NCBI GenBank assembly: GCA_050516505.1
Contig: CP191518.1
Coordinates: 3,844,001 to 3,908,000 of the forward strand
DNA length: 64,000 nucleotides
Direction: 5' to 3'
From: Scandinavium ludwigii_A
GTDB taxonomy: Bacteria; Pseudomonadota; Gammaproteobacteria; Enterobacterales; Enterobacteriaceae
The notes under the pieces are model-generated. The model was not told the DNA's origin. It was given only the letters and a program-made list of their open reading frames with translations, and ran no database searches. This document shows positions 26,728 to 36,073 of the stretch, in pieces. The stretch's first letter is position 1, and each line of letters begins with the position of its first letter. A program made the translations under genes and the position numbers.

Positions 26728-27105
26728 ATGATCAATTCGCCCCGCGTCTGTGTCCAGGTACAAAGCGTCTACATTGAGTCCCAGTCCTCACCGGACGATG
26801 AACGCTATGTTTTTGCTTATACGGTCACGATTCGTAATCTGGGGCGAGGATCGGTGCAGCTGCTTGGGCGATACTGGTTGATTACTAACGGCCACGGTCG
26901 TGAAACCGAGGTTCAGGGCGAAGGTGTGATCGGCGTTCAGCCGCACATTGCTCCGGGCAACGAATATCAGTACACCAGCGGTGCCGTGCTGGAAACGCCA
27001 CTCGGCACCATGCAGGGTCACTATGACATGATCGACGCTGACGGTAACCCGTTCAGCATTGATATTCCCGTTTTCCGTCTGGCCGTGCCAGCTCTCATCC
27101 ATTGA
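26728..27105 (+). CDS. apaG: ApaG, DUF525 beta-sandwich protein
   Basis: A small cytoplasmic ApaG/DUF525 protein of 125 residues, the E. coli length. The family has a fibronectin-III-like fold; its role is unproven, though the fixed place between ksgA and apaH suggests a link to nucleotide or diadenosine polyphosphate metabolism. The conserved GEGVIGVQPHIAPG and FEY-like (NEYQYTSG) segments are visible. apaH starts 4 bases after the stop. Confidence 0.95.
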   Translation: MINSPRVCVQVQSVYIESQSSPDDERYVFAYTVTIRNLGRGSVQLLGRYWLITNGHGRETEVQGEGVIGVQPHIAPGNEYQYTSGAVLETPLGTMQGHYDMIDADGNPFSIDIPVFRLAVPALIH

Positions 27106-27109
27106 TAAA

Positions 27110-27958
27110 ATGAGCACATACCTTATTGGCGACGTTCACGGCTGCTACGATGAACTGATCGCGTTATTAAAGCAGGTGGAATTTACGCCCGGACAAGACA
27201 CTCTGTGGCTGACCGGCGATCTGGTGGCACGTGGCCCGGCATCGCTTGAGGTACTGCGTTACGTGAAGTCTCTCGGCGATAGCGTGCGGATGGTGCTTGG
27301 CAATCACGACCTGCATCTGCTGGCGGTTTTCGCCGGGATCAGCCGTAATAAGCCGAAGGACCGACTCACCACACTGCTCGAAGCGCCGGATGCTGACGAA
27401 CTGCTGAACTGGCTGCGTCGTCAGCCTCTGCTGCAGGTGGATAAAGAGAAGAAGCTGGTGATGGCTCACGCCGGGATTACGCCACAGTGGGATCTTGATA
27501 CCGCTGAGCTTTGCGCCCGCGACGTTGAAGCCGTGCTGTGCAGCGACTCTTATCCGTTCTTCCTGGATGCCATGTACGGCGATTTGCCGAACCACTGGTC
27601 GCCAGAGTTGAGTGGTCTCGCTCGGCTGCGCTTTATTACCAATGCCTTTACCCGTATGCGCTACTGTTTCCCGAACGGACAGCTCGACATGTACACCAAA
27701 GAATCCCCGGAAAATGCGCCTGCGCCACTCAAGCCTTGGTTTGCCATTCCTGGCCCCGTTACGGAAGAGTACAGCGTCATTTTTGGGCACTGGGCTTCGC
27801 TGGAAGGCAAAGGTACGCCAGAAGGGATTTACGGGCTAGACACCGGATGCTGCTGGGGTGGGGATTTAACGTGTCTGCGCTGGGAAGATAAGAAATACTT
27901 TGTGCAGCCGTCTAATCGTCATCTCGATCTCGGCGAAGAAGAAGCCGTCGCGTCTTAA
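27110..27958 (+). CDS. apaH: Diadenosine tetraphosphatase ApaH
   Basis: Symmetrically cleaves Ap4A to two ADP; also removes NpnN caps from RNA in E. coli. The ATG at 27110 gives 282 residues (E. coli 280). An ATG at 27059 lies inside apaG and would put 17 non-homologous residues before the first catalytic motif, so it is rejected. The calcineurin-type phosphoesterase motifs are intact: GDVHG (residues 7-11), GDLVARG and GNHD. Last gene of the lptD-apaH operon. Confidence 0.96.
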   Translation: MSTYLIGDVHGCYDELIALLKQVEFTPGQDTLWLTGDLVARGPASLEVLRYVKSLGDSVRMVLGNHDLHLLAVFAGISRNKPKDRLTTLLEAPDADELLNWLRRQPLLQVDKEKKLVMAHAGITPQWDLDTAELCARDVEAVLCSDSYPFFLDAMYGDLPNHWSPELSGLARLRFITNAFTRMRYCFPNGQLDMYTKESPENAPAPLKPWFAIPGPVTEEYSVIFGHWASLEGKGTPEGIYGLDTGCCWGGDLTCLRWEDKKYFVQPSNRHLDLGEEEAVAS

Positions 27959-27961
27959 TAT

Positions 27962-27990
27962 TATCCCCCCACCCGTCGGGTGAGGGGATA
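27962..27990. terminator. Hairpin between convergent apaH and folA
   Basis: The inverted repeat TATCCCC..ACCC / GGGT.GGGGATA (loop GTC, small internal bulge) sits directly after the apaH stop and before the folA stop. There is no clear T-run, so it is a probable but weak bidirectional terminator or a dispersed palindrome. Confidence 0.5.
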
Positions 27991-27993
27991 CGC

Positions 27994-28473
27994 TTATCGA
28001 CGCTCTAAGATCTCAAAGCAATAGCTGTGCGAGTTCTGCTCGTCGGCATCATGAAACTCACTGAATGTCGATTCCCAGTTATCCGGATCGTAGTCCGGGA
28101 AATGGGTATCGCCTTCGACTTCCGCATCAATGTGCGTCAGATACAAGCGTTGCGCTTTCGGCAGGAACTGCTCGTAAACGCGACCGCCGCCAATCACCAT
28201 GATTTCTTCCACATCGCCGCAGGCTGTAATCGCTTCATCGACCGATGTCACCCACTCCACACGATCGTCCGTACCGGGCTTACTGCTAATCACAATGTTT
28301 TTGCGTCCTGGCAGCGGACGTCCAATGGATTCCCAGGTCAGGCGACCCATCACCACAGGTTTGTTGAGCGTGGTACGTTTAAACCAGGCGAGATCGGCAG
28401 GCAGGTTCCAGGGCATGGCGTTTTCCATGCCGATAACGCGATCCACCGCTAACGCCGCAATCAGACTGATCAT
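27994..28473 (-). CDS. folA: Dihydrofolate reductase
   Basis: Reduces dihydrofolate to tetrahydrofolate with NADPH; the target of trimethoprim. The ATG at 28473 gives 159 residues, the E. coli length; an upstream ATG at 28575 would add 34 unrelated residues. The catalytic Asp27 is seen in PADLAWF, with Met20 loop and Pro21 as in E. coli. The usual resistance positions 21, 26, 27, 28 and 30 look wild-type. Residue 45 is Leu where E. coli has His (GRLTWESIG); this is also recalled for Klebsiella, so it looks like natural variation. Confidence 0.97.
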   Translation of the reverse strand: MISLIAALAVDRVIGMENAMPWNLPADLAWFKRTTLNKPVVMGRLTWESIGRPLPGRKNIVISSKPGTDDRVEWVTSVDEAITACGDVEEIMVIGGGRVYEQFLPKAQRLYLTHIDAEVEGDTHFPDYDPDNWESTFSEFHDADEQNSHSYCFEILERR

Positions 28474-28585
28474 TGAAATATCCCGGATGTAAAAATTGCC
28501 GCCACTATACGGAAAGCTTAATCTTTCGTCGACAATAGGGAGAGTAAAGAAGACGAAATATTTTCGCCTTCTCACTAAGTGCCCG

Positions 28586-30451
28586 TTATGCCGACGGTTT
28601 CGCCTCAGGCTCGTCGGCCGGATTGCCAGTGTGCTTTCCTTCCTCGGTTCCCTGCCAGCCGTGACGCTGAATGATCGACATATTGCTGCGGTCTTCGTTG
28701 ATGATATCGGTCAGCATCGCGCTGGTGCGTTTGAACACCGCGGCGAAGGACGCATCGTCCTCATCGGCCATATCCACCATCTCTTCAACCATCCGAACGT
28801 TGAAGCGACGGAATACATCCGCGCGCTCGCGGGCTTCATATGCCCCAAGCCCCAACGCTTCCAGCGCCATGCGGCCTGACTTCAGCGCACCTTCAAACGT
28901 TTCACGCTCCGGCGCATCGATCCCCGCCTGGCGCAGTTGAATGTAGTGATCGATATCACGGGCGCGGGCGATAATCCGCAGATGCGGGAAATGCTCTTTC
29001 GCCAGCGCCGTCAATTCGAGATTGGCTTTCGGGTCATCAATGGCGTTGATCAGCACTTCCGCCCGGGCGGCACCGGCTGACTCGAGCATATCGACCCGGG
29101 TTGCATCGCCATAAAACACCTTCATATCGAATTTACGCAGCGTATCGACGTGGTCCGGATCGTGGTCGAGAATGACCATCTTCACGCCGCTCGACAGCAG
29201 CAGTCGGCCAGTAATCTGACCAAAGCGGCCAAAGCCGGCGATAATCACCCGCGGCTGCTCTTCATCAATTTCATCCGCCTCACGATCATCACCGCCTTTG
29301 GCTTTCTCCAGGCGTGACAACAGCACCAACAGAATCGGCGTGGCTGCCATCGACAGCGCCACTGCCAGGGTCAATGCTTTCGCCCATTCCGGGTCAAGCA
29401 CGTCGGCCATCCGCGCGGTGCCAAACACCACAAACGCAAACTCACTGCCCTGCCCTAACAGCGCGGCAAACCACCAGCGCTGCGCCTTCGGCACGCCAAG
29501 CGGGCGCGCAATCAGCCACAGCGTCGCGGCTTTGATGATCAGGTACCCCGCCAGCAGGATAAGAATACGTAACGGATGGGTCACCAACGTGCCGAAGTCG
29601 ATAGACATACCGACGCCGATAAAGAACAGCCCCAGCAGCAAGCCCTTGAACGGTTCAATATCGCTTTCCAGCGCGTGACGATACTCAGAGCTCGCCAGCA
29701 GGACCCCCGCCAAAAATGCACCCATCGCCATCGACAGGCCAACCTCTTCCAGCAATAGGCCGAAGCCGAAGACCAAAAACAGGGCCACGGCGCTGAACAC
29801 TTCACGCAGGCCAGAGCGCGCCACAAAACGCAGCACCGGACGCGTCACGTATCGACCAAGCAGAATCACCAGCACCAGCGCGCCTGCCACTTTCAGCGCG
29901 GAAAGGCCGAACGCCGCCAGGGTGGTTGAGGCCCCGCTTGCCGCCAGTAACGGAATCATCGCCACCAGCGGAATGGCCGCGATATCCTGAAACAGCAGCA
30001 CCGCAAAGGCGCTGCGTCCTAGCTGCGAGACCGTCAAGTTACGTTCATTCATCGCCTGCATGGCGATGGCGGTGGAGGAAAGCGCCAGGGTCAAGCCAAT
30101 CAGTACGGCGACTTGCCATTGCAGACCCAAAAGCATACAAAAGCCGCCGATAAGCGCCCCGCAGGACACCATTTGCAATGCGCCCCCGCCAAACACTGAG
30201 GTGCGTAGTTTCCATAAACGCTGCGGGTCGAGCTCAAGACCAATAACAAACAGCATCAGCACCACGCCGATTTCAGCGAAGTGCAAAATGGCCTCGGCAT
30301 CCGTCACCAGGCGTAAACCCCACGGCCCGATGATGCAGCCGGCTATCAGGTAACCGAGCACGGACCCCAATCCCAGACGCACGGCAATCGGCACGATCAG
30401 CGCCGCCGAACCGAGGTAAATCAGGGCCTGAATCAGCGTATGACTATCCAT
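28586..30451 (-). CDS. kefC: Glutathione-gated K+/H+ antiporter KefC
   Basis: An inner-membrane potassium efflux system that acidifies the cytoplasm during electrophile stress. The ATG at 30451 gives 621 residues (E. coli 620); an ATG at 30517 lies within kefF and is rejected. The N-terminal half (to about 380) is a CPA2 Na+/H+-exchanger domain. A charged linker follows, then a Rossmann RCK/TrkA-N domain (IIAGFGRFGQITGRLL, about 402-417) that binds glutathione and NAD(H). The kefF 3' end overlaps the start by 8 bases. Confidence 0.96.
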   Translation of the reverse strand: MDSHTLIQALIYLGSAALIVPIAVRLGLGSVLGYLIAGCIIGPWGLRLVTDAEAILHFAEIGVVLMLFVIGLELDPQRLWKLRTSVFGGGALQMVSCGALIGGFCMLLGLQWQVAVLIGLTLALSSTAIAMQAMNERNLTVSQLGRSAFAVLLFQDIAAIPLVAMIPLLAASGASTTLAAFGLSALKVAGALVLVILLGRYVTRPVLRFVARSGLREVFSAVALFLVFGFGLLLEEVGLSMAMGAFLAGVLLASSEYRHALESDIEPFKGLLLGLFFIGVGMSIDFGTLVTHPLRILILLAGYLIIKAATLWLIARPLGVPKAQRWWFAALLGQGSEFAFVVFGTARMADVLDPEWAKALTLAVALSMAATPILLVLLSRLEKAKGGDDREADEIDEEQPRVIIAGFGRFGQITGRLLLSSGVKMVILDHDPDHVDTLRKFDMKVFYGDATRVDMLESAGAARAEVLINAIDDPKANLELTALAKEHFPHLRIIARARDIDHYIQLRQAGIDAPERETFEGALKSGRMALEALGLGAYEARERADVFRRFNVRMVEEMVDMADEDDASFAAVFKRTSAMLTDIINEDRSNMSIIQRHGWQGTEEGKHTGNPADEPEAKPSA

Positions 30452-30974
30452 GATGCACCTCCTGCCATTCGAGGAGACGCTGTTTGTAATGCCGCGCCTG
30501 GGCGACAAGCGTTTCATCGTCGCAGATAAAGGTGCAATGCATGGCGAACGGTGGCAGCCATTTCAGGCCGCAATATAGCGCCGTCGCCTGCAATGGCTGC
30601 GCCAGCACATCAAAACCGGGGAAACTGCCAATTGAGAAATGATCATCTCCGCCGCCGGTTGTCACCGCCCACATCAGGCTTTTACCGTGCAGCGCTTTTC
30701 CGCCGTGCCCGTAGGCCCAGCCATGAGAAAGGACTTTATCAATCCAGAGTTTGAGGAGCGGCGGCACGCTGTACCACTGCATGGGATGCTGCCAGATGAC
30801 CAGGTCGGCGCGGGAAAGCGCCTCCTGCTCAGCGGCAATGTCGATATTAAAATCGGGATAAAGGTGATACAGAGAGCGAATTTCTACGCCGTCGATTTCC
30901 CTTGCCTGCTCAAGCATCCGTTTATTCGCATGCGAATGCTGCGGATAAGGATGCGCATAAATAATCAAAATCAT
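30444..30974 (-). CDS. kefF: KefF, regulatory quinone reductase of KefC
   Basis: A flavodoxin-fold NAD(P)H:quinone oxidoreductase and ancillary activator of KefC, 176 residues as in E. coli. The FMN-binding segments ILIIYAHPYPQHS at the N terminus, WQHPMQWYSVPP in the middle and TTGGGDDHFS are typical of the NQO1/KefF family. It overlaps kefC by 8 bases, so the two subunits are probably made together. Confidence 0.96.
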   Translation of the reverse strand: MILIIYAHPYPQHSHANKRMLEQAREIDGVEIRSLYHLYPDFNIDIAAEQEALSRADLVIWQHPMQWYSVPPLLKLWIDKVLSHGWAYGHGGKALHGKSLMWAVTTGGGDDHFSIGSFPGFDVLAQPLQATALYCGLKWLPPFAMHCTFICDDETLVAQARHYKQRLLEWQEVHHG

Positions 30975-31048
30975 CTGTTAGCCTGTTTTGCACTTCACTG
31001 TTTTATCAGCAAAGTGTAGTCAGTTAACTGCCAGGCTAACAGCGAAGA

Positions 31049-31282
31049 TTAGTTATCCAGTTCACCCATGGATTGAACCTGATCGCGGTTGATCTGTTCG
31101 GTTTTACCGGTTTCTGCATTTTTGTAGGACACGAGGCCGGTATCGCTGTCGACTTCAGGCTTACCGTCGGTCACGATGGTTTTACCATCGGTAGTTTTTA
31201 GCGCCTGATTAGAGGAACAGCCTGCTACGGTAAACAGTGCTGCGGCGGTAAAAATGGAGGTGATCAGTAGATTGTTACGCAT
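31049..31282 (-). CDS. Small YgdI/YgdR-like lipoprotein (DUF903)
   Basis: A 77-residue secreted lipoprotein of unknown role. Residues 1-21 form a lipoprotein signal peptide with lipobox VAGC and Cys22 as the lipidation site. The mature chain contains the DUF903 pattern (TTDGKTIVTDGKPEVDSDTG, then a YKN..GK..QIN motif), a small SH3-like beta fold seen in YgdI and YgdR. Ser-Ser after the Cys predicts outer-membrane sorting. It occupies the kefF-carB interval, where E. coli K-12 carries the cai/fix and yaaU genes. Confidence 0.85.
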   Translation of the reverse strand: MRNNLLITSIFTAAALFTVAGCSSNQALKTTDGKTIVTDGKPEVDSDTGLVSYKNAETGKTEQINRDQVQSMGELDN

Positions 31283-31404
31283 GGTGTTCTCCCGTGCTCT
31301 TCAGTTAAAGAATCATTATTTGTTTAATGATTTTAGGCTAACTGACTGAACGCACATGGAAAACCAGAACACTCTGAGATGTAGACAGGAGGGTCTCCGC
31401 TTAG

Positions 31405-31431
31405 GCCCGGCAAGCGCGAGCGCCGCCGGGC
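31405..31431. repeat. REP-like hairpin downstream of carB
   Basis: GCCCGGCAAGCGCG with GCGCCGCCGGGC forms an imperfect palindrome of REP type. It lies 15 bases after the carB stop (minus strand) and has no T-run. It probably stabilises or ends the carAB message. Confidence 0.6.
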
Positions 31432-31445
31432 ATGCAGAGTCAATA

Positions 31446-34400
31446 CTACTTGTTAATCTGCGCGTGCATTTCCTGCACTGAAATCACCTTCTCGGTGGCA
31501 TCGGCATTCAGCGCCATGGCTGTCGCGAAACCGCCATTCAGGGTGGTGTCGTAATGCACTTTATACTGCAGCGCACTGCGGCGAATCAGCTTGGAATCTT
31601 CAATCGCCTGACGCCCTTCGGTAGTATTGATGATGTAGGTGTATTCGCCATTCTTGATACGGTCCTGAATGTGCGGACGCCCTTCATGCACCTTGTTCAC
31701 CAGACGTGGGTTAATGCCTGCTTCACCCAGAACGACTGCTGTACCGTGGGTTGCATCCAGTTCGAAGCCCTGTTTCAGCAGTTTCGCCGCCAGGTCCACT
31801 ACGCGCTCTTTGTCACCTTCACGCACGGAAAGCAGCGCGCGGCCCTGCTTCTTCATGGTGGAGTTACTGCCGAGCTGCGCTTTAGCGAATGCTTCTGCGA
31901 AAGTTCGACCCACGCCCATGACTTCACCAGTAGAGCGCATTTCTGGCCCTAACAGCGGGTCAACGCCTGGGAATTTATTGAATGGCAGCACCACTTCTTT
32001 CACCGAGTAGTACGGTGGGATGATTTCTTTTGTGTGGCCCTGCTGAACCAGCGTCTGACCGACCATCACGCGCGCCGCCACTTTCGCCAGCGGCAGGCCG
32101 GTGGCTTTGGAGACGAACGGCACGGTACGCGCCGCACGTGGGTTGACTTCAATCAGGTACACTTCGTTGTCTTTCACCGCGAACTGGACGTTCATCAGGC
32201 CGCGAACCTGCAACTCGAAGGCCAGTTTCTGCACCTGTTGGCGCATCACATCCTGAATTTCTTTGCTCAGGGTATACGCTGGCAGAGAACATGCGGAGTC
32301 ACCGGAGTGAACGCCAGCCTGTTCGATATGTTCCATGATGCCGCCAATCAGCACGCTTTCGCCGTCACAGATGGCATCCACGTCCACTTCAACCGCATCA
32401 TCAAGGAAACGATCCAGCAGCACTGGCGCATCGTTAGAGACGCTCACCGCGGTCTGGAAGTAACGACGCAGGTCAGCTTCGTCATACACGATTTCCATCG
32501 CACGGCCACCGAGCACGTAAGACGGACGCACGACCAGCGGGTAGCCAATCTCTTTCGCTTTCTCAACTGCCATTTCAATCGCGGTGACAGTGGCGTTCGC
32601 AGGCTGTTTCAGCTTCAGACGGTCAACCGCCTGCTGGAAACGCTCGCGGTCTTCTGCACGGTCGATAGCATCCGGGCTGGTACCGATAATCGGCACACCT
32701 GCGGCTTCCAGCGCACGTGCCAGTTTCAGCGGGGTCTGACCACCGTATTGGACAATAACGCCCTTAGGCTTCTCGATACGCACGATTTCGAGCACGTCTT
32801 CGAAGGTCACTGGCTCGAAGTACAAGCGGTCAGAGGTGTCGTAATCGGTGGAAACCGTTTCCGGGTTACAGTTGACCATGATGGTCTCGTAACCGTCTTC
32901 ACGCAGCGCCAGTGAGGCGTGTACGCAGCAGTAGTCGAATTCGATACCCTGGCCGATACGGTTCGGACCGCCGCCGAGGACCATGATTTTATCGCGGTCA
33001 ACGGACGGGTTCGCTTCACACTCGTCTTCGTACGTGGAGTACATGTACGCGGTGTCGGTGGAGAATTCCGCGGCACAGGTGTCAACGCGCTTGTAGACCG
33101 GGTGCAGGTTATATTGCTCACGCAGCTTGCGGATTTCCGACTCGCGAACGCCAGCCAGTTTTGCCAGACGTGCATCGGCAAAGCCTTTGCGTTTCAGCGT
33201 GCGCAGGAAGTCTGCGTTCAGGCCGGTAATACCGACTTCTGCCACGTTCTCTTCCAGGCGCACCAGCTCTTCAATCTGTACCAAGAACCAGCGGTCAATG
33301 TTAGTCAGGTTGAAGACGCCGTCTACGGACAGGCCCGCACGGAAGGCATCAGCGATGTACCAGATACGCTCGGCACCTGCGTCTTTCAGCTCGCGGCGAA
33401 TCTTGGTCAGTGCTTCCGGGTCATCCAGGCTCACTTTCGGGTCGAAACCGGTCGCGCCCACTTCCAGGCCACGCAGCGCTTTCTGCAAGGATTCCTGCTG
33501 AGTACGGCCAATCGCCATGACTTCGCCGACGGATTTCATCTGTGTGGTCAGGCGGTCGTTTGCCCCCACAAATTTCTCGAAGTTAAAGCGAGGAATTTTG
33601 GTCACAACGTAGTCGATGGACGGTTCGAACGACGCTGGCGTTTTGCCGCCGGTGATGTCGTTCATCAGCTCGTCGAGGGTATAACCCACGGCCAGTTTTG
33701 CGGCCACTTTGGCAATCGGGAAACCGGTCGCTTTGGACGCCAGCGCGGAAGAACGTGACACACGCGGGTTCATTTCGATAACAATCAGGCGACCGTTTTT
33801 CGGGTTCACGGAGAACTGAACGTTAGAACCGCCGGTTTCCACGCCGATTTCACGCAGTACCGCCATCGAGGCGTTACGCATGATTTGGTATTCTTTGTCG
33901 GTCAGGGTCTGCGCCGGGGCCACGGTGATGGAGTCACCAGTGTGGATACCCATCGCATCGAAGTTTTCGATAGAGCAGACGATGATGCAGTTGTCGTTTT
34001 TATCACGCACCACTTCCATCTCGTACTCTTTCCAGCCAATCAGCGACTCATCAATCAGCAGTTCTTTGGTTGGGGACAGATCCAGACCGCGTTCGCAAAT
34101 CTCTTCGAACTCTTCACGGTTGTAGGCGATACCGCCGCCAGTGCCGCCCATGGTGAAGGACGGACGGATGATGCACGGATAACCGACGTCAGCGGCAACC
34201 GCCAGCGCTTCTTCCATATTGTGTGCAATGCCGGAGCGCGCGGTGTCGAGGCCGATTTTTTTCATCGCTACATCGAAACGACGGCGGTCTTCTGCTTTAT
34301 CAATCGCGTCAGCCGTTGCGCCAATCATGGTCACGCCGAACTCGTCCAGCACGCCCTGACGTTCCAGTTCCAGCGCGCAGTTCAGTGCAGTCTGGCCGCC

Positions 34401-34670
34401 CATGGTTGGCAGCACCGCATCAGGACGCTCTTTTTCAATAATTTTGCGAACCACTTCCCAGTGAATCGGCTCGATGTAGGTCGCATCGGCCATTTCAGGG
34501 TCGGTCATAATCGTTGCCGGGTTGGAGTTCACCAGGATGACACGGTAACCCTCTTCACGCAGCGCTTTACACGCCTGGGCACCAGAGTAGTCGAACTCAC
34601 AAGCCTGACCGATAACGATCGGGCCAGCGCCAAGGATCAGGATGCTTTTTATGTCTGTACGTTTTGGCAT
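31446..34670 (-). CDS. carB: Carbamoyl-phosphate synthase large subunit
   Basis: Makes carbamoyl phosphate from bicarbonate, ammonia (from CarA) and two ATP, for arginine and pyrimidine synthesis. It has 1074 residues (E. coli 1073). Two homologous ATP-grasp halves are visible (about 1-400 and 553-935), each beginning with an ILILGAGPIVIGQ- or VLGGGPNRIGQG-type segment, and the C-terminal 140 residues form the MGS-like allosteric domain that binds UMP and ornithine. It follows carA by 18 bases. Confidence 0.98.
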   Translation of the reverse strand: MPKRTDIKSILILGAGPIVIGQACEFDYSGAQACKALREEGYRVILVNSNPATIMTDPEMADATYIEPIHWEVVRKIIEKERPDAVLPTMGGQTALNCALELERQGVLDEFGVTMIGATADAIDKAEDRRRFDVAMKKIGLDTARSGIAHNMEEALAVAADVGYPCIIRPSFTMGGTGGGIAYNREEFEEICERGLDLSPTKELLIDESLIGWKEYEMEVVRDKNDNCIIVCSIENFDAMGIHTGDSITVAPAQTLTDKEYQIMRNASMAVLREIGVETGGSNVQFSVNPKNGRLIVIEMNPRVSRSSALASKATGFPIAKVAAKLAVGYTLDELMNDITGGKTPASFEPSIDYVVTKIPRFNFEKFVGANDRLTTQMKSVGEVMAIGRTQQESLQKALRGLEVGATGFDPKVSLDDPEALTKIRRELKDAGAERIWYIADAFRAGLSVDGVFNLTNIDRWFLVQIEELVRLEENVAEVGITGLNADFLRTLKRKGFADARLAKLAGVRESEIRKLREQYNLHPVYKRVDTCAAEFSTDTAYMYSTYEDECEANPSVDRDKIMVLGGGPNRIGQGIEFDYCCVHASLALREDGYETIMVNCNPETVSTDYDTSDRLYFEPVTFEDVLEIVRIEKPKGVIVQYGGQTPLKLARALEAAGVPIIGTSPDAIDRAEDRERFQQAVDRLKLKQPANATVTAIEMAVEKAKEIGYPLVVRPSYVLGGRAMEIVYDEADLRRYFQTAVSVSNDAPVLLDRFLDDAVEVDVDAICDGESVLIGGIMEHIEQAGVHSGDSACSLPAYTLSKEIQDVMRQQVQKLAFELQVRGLMNVQFAVKDNEVYLIEVNPRAARTVPFVSKATGLPLAKVAARVMVGQTLVQQGHTKEIIPPYYSVKEVVLPFNKFPGVDPLLGPEMRSTGEVMGVGRTFAEAFAKAQLGSNSTMKKQGRALLSVREGDKERVVDLAAKLLKQGFELDATHGTAVVLGEAGINPRLVNKVHEGRPHIQDRIKNGEYTYIINTTEGRQAIEDSKLIRRSALQYKVHYDTTLNGGFATAMALNADATEKVISVQEMHAQINK

Positions 34671-34688
34671 GGTTTTCTCAGCTCCTGA

Positions 34689-35837
34689 TTATTTAGCGGT
34701 CTTACGGTATTGCTCGATAAGTTCGATGAAGTGATCGAACAGCGGCGCGGCATCGTGCGGGCCAGGGCTTGCTTCAGGGTGACCCTGGAAGCTAAACGCA
34801 GGCTTGTCGGTGCGATGAATCCCCTGCAAGGTGCCGTCGAACAGCGACTTATGCGTTACACGCAGGTTGGCAGGCATCGATGCTTCGTCCACCGCAAAAC
34901 CGTGGTTCTGCGCGGTGATCATCACCGTGTCGTTGTCGATATCTTTCACCGGATGGTTGCCGCCGTGGTGGCCGAACTTCATCTTGATGGTTTTCGCACC
35001 GCTCGCCAGCGCCAGAAGCTGATGGCCGAGGCAGATGCCAAATACCGGAATATCGGTTTCGAGGAATTTCTCAATCGCGGTAATCGCGTAATCACACGGG
35101 GCCGGGTCGCCAGGACCGTTTGAAAGGAAAATCCCGTCCGGATTCATTTTCAACACGTCTTCGGCAGAGGTTTGCGCCGGAACCACCGTCAGGCGGCAGC
35201 CGCGGTCAACCAGCATGCGCAGGATGTTGCGCTTCGCGCCGTAGTCGTAGGCCACCACGTGGAACGGCAGCTCTTCTTCTTTCTTCGCTTCTGGCAGCTC
35301 ACCTGCCAGCGTCCAGCTCCCCTGAGTCCAGCTGTAGCGCTCAGTGGTCGTCACTTCTTTCGCCAAATCCATACCGTTCAGGCCCGGGAAAGCCTGCGCT
35401 TTTTCCAGCGCCAGGGTGGCATCCAGGTTATCACCGGCAATGATGCAGCCGTTCTGTGCGCCTTTCTCGCGCAGCAGACGGGTCAGCTTGCGGGTATCAA
35501 TATCGGCAATCGCCACGATGTTGTGACGTTTCAGGTAAGAAGAGAGGTCTTCGGTGTTGCGGTAGTTGCTGGCAATCAGTGGCAGGTCGCGAATGATAAG
35601 GCCTTGAGCGTGTACCTGGGAAGATTCTTCGTCAGCAGCATTGGTGCCGACATTACCGATATGGGGATAAGTGAGAGTGACGATTTGGCGAGAATAGGAA
35701 GGATCAGTGAGGATTTCTTGATAACCGGTCATTGAAGTATTGAAAACGACTTCCCCAACCGCCGTGCCCGTTGCCCCTATGGCCCGACCGTGAAACTGGG
35801 TTCCGTCTTCCAGAACCAAAAGCGCTGACTTAATCAA
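34689..35837 (-). CDS. carA: Carbamoyl-phosphate synthase small subunit (glutaminase)
   Basis: Hydrolyses glutamine and passes ammonia to CarB. It has 382 residues from a TTG start, the same rare start codon and length as in E. coli. The class I glutamine amidotransferase nucleophile is Cys269 in FGICLGHQ; the His-x-Glu partner is in QGHPEASPGPHD. A strong GGAGG site precedes the TTG. It is transcribed from a control region that retains two arginine boxes. Confidence 0.98.
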   Translation of the reverse strand: MIKSALLVLEDGTQFHGRAIGATGTAVGEVVFNTSMTGYQEILTDPSYSRQIVTLTYPHIGNVGTNAADEESSQVHAQGLIIRDLPLIASNYRNTEDLSSYLKRHNIVAIADIDTRKLTRLLREKGAQNGCIIAGDNLDATLALEKAQAFPGLNGMDLAKEVTTTERYSWTQGSWTLAGELPEAKKEEELPFHVVAYDYGAKRNILRMLVDRGCRLTVVPAQTSAEDVLKMNPDGIFLSNGPGDPAPCDYAITAIEKFLETDIPVFGICLGHQLLALASGAKTIKMKFGHHGGNHPVKDIDNDTVMITAQNHGFAVDEASMPANLRVTHKSLFDGTLQGIHRTDKPAFSFQGHPEASPGPHDAAPLFDHFIELIEQYRKTAK

Positions 35838-35847
35838 AACATCCTCC

Positions 35848-35886
35848 AGAGAATATTCACTCAGTTTATCTGCATATTAATTCACT
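35848..35886 (-). promoter_or_regulatory. Tandem ARG boxes at carA P2
   Basis: Two ArgR-type palindromes, about 35848-35865 (core GAATATTCACTCA) and 35869-35886 (core TGCATATTAATTCA), are spaced 21 bp centre to centre (18-bp boxes with 3 bp between). This is the standard ArgR hexamer arrangement and is recalled for the arginine-repressed proximal promoter of E. coli carAB. Confidence 0.8.
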
Positions 35887-35941
35887 CACAATGACGAATC
35901 AATGCAAATCTGCTGCCCGCGAAATTCGTGCAAACGGCGGC

Positions 35942-35970
35942 ATTCTGGATATTTACGGGGAGAAAGTCAA
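35942..35970 (-). promoter_or_regulatory. Upstream carAB promoter P1
   Basis: On the minus strand, TTGACT (35970-35965) and CAGAAT (35947-35942) are separated by 17 bp. They resemble the pyrimidine-controlled distal promoter of E. coli carAB. The start codon lies about 100 bp downstream. Confidence 0.65.
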
Positions 35971-36057
35971 CGTAATCGAGGGGTTTTTTTATGTCATTTT
36001 GCGCCACTGGGGGGTATGACGCTGTAAAGCAGGCAAAAAGATCAGCTAATGGCCTGT

Positions 36058-36073
36058 GCGTACACGCTTGCGC
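36058..36073. promoter_or_regulatory. Possible PurR operator upstream of carA
   Basis: On the minus strand GCGCAAGCGTGTACGC matches the PurR consensus ACGCAAACGTTTGCGT at 11 of 16 positions, including the central CG. It lies upstream of P1, where PurR is known to act on E. coli carAB. Match quality is moderate. Confidence 0.4.

Noticed and set aside
32034..34688. Several long plus-strand frames opposite carB (up to 293 codons)
   Set aside because: carB is full-length and intact on the minus strand; these frames mirror its codon usage (HF-, HV-rich products) and have no convincing start signals.
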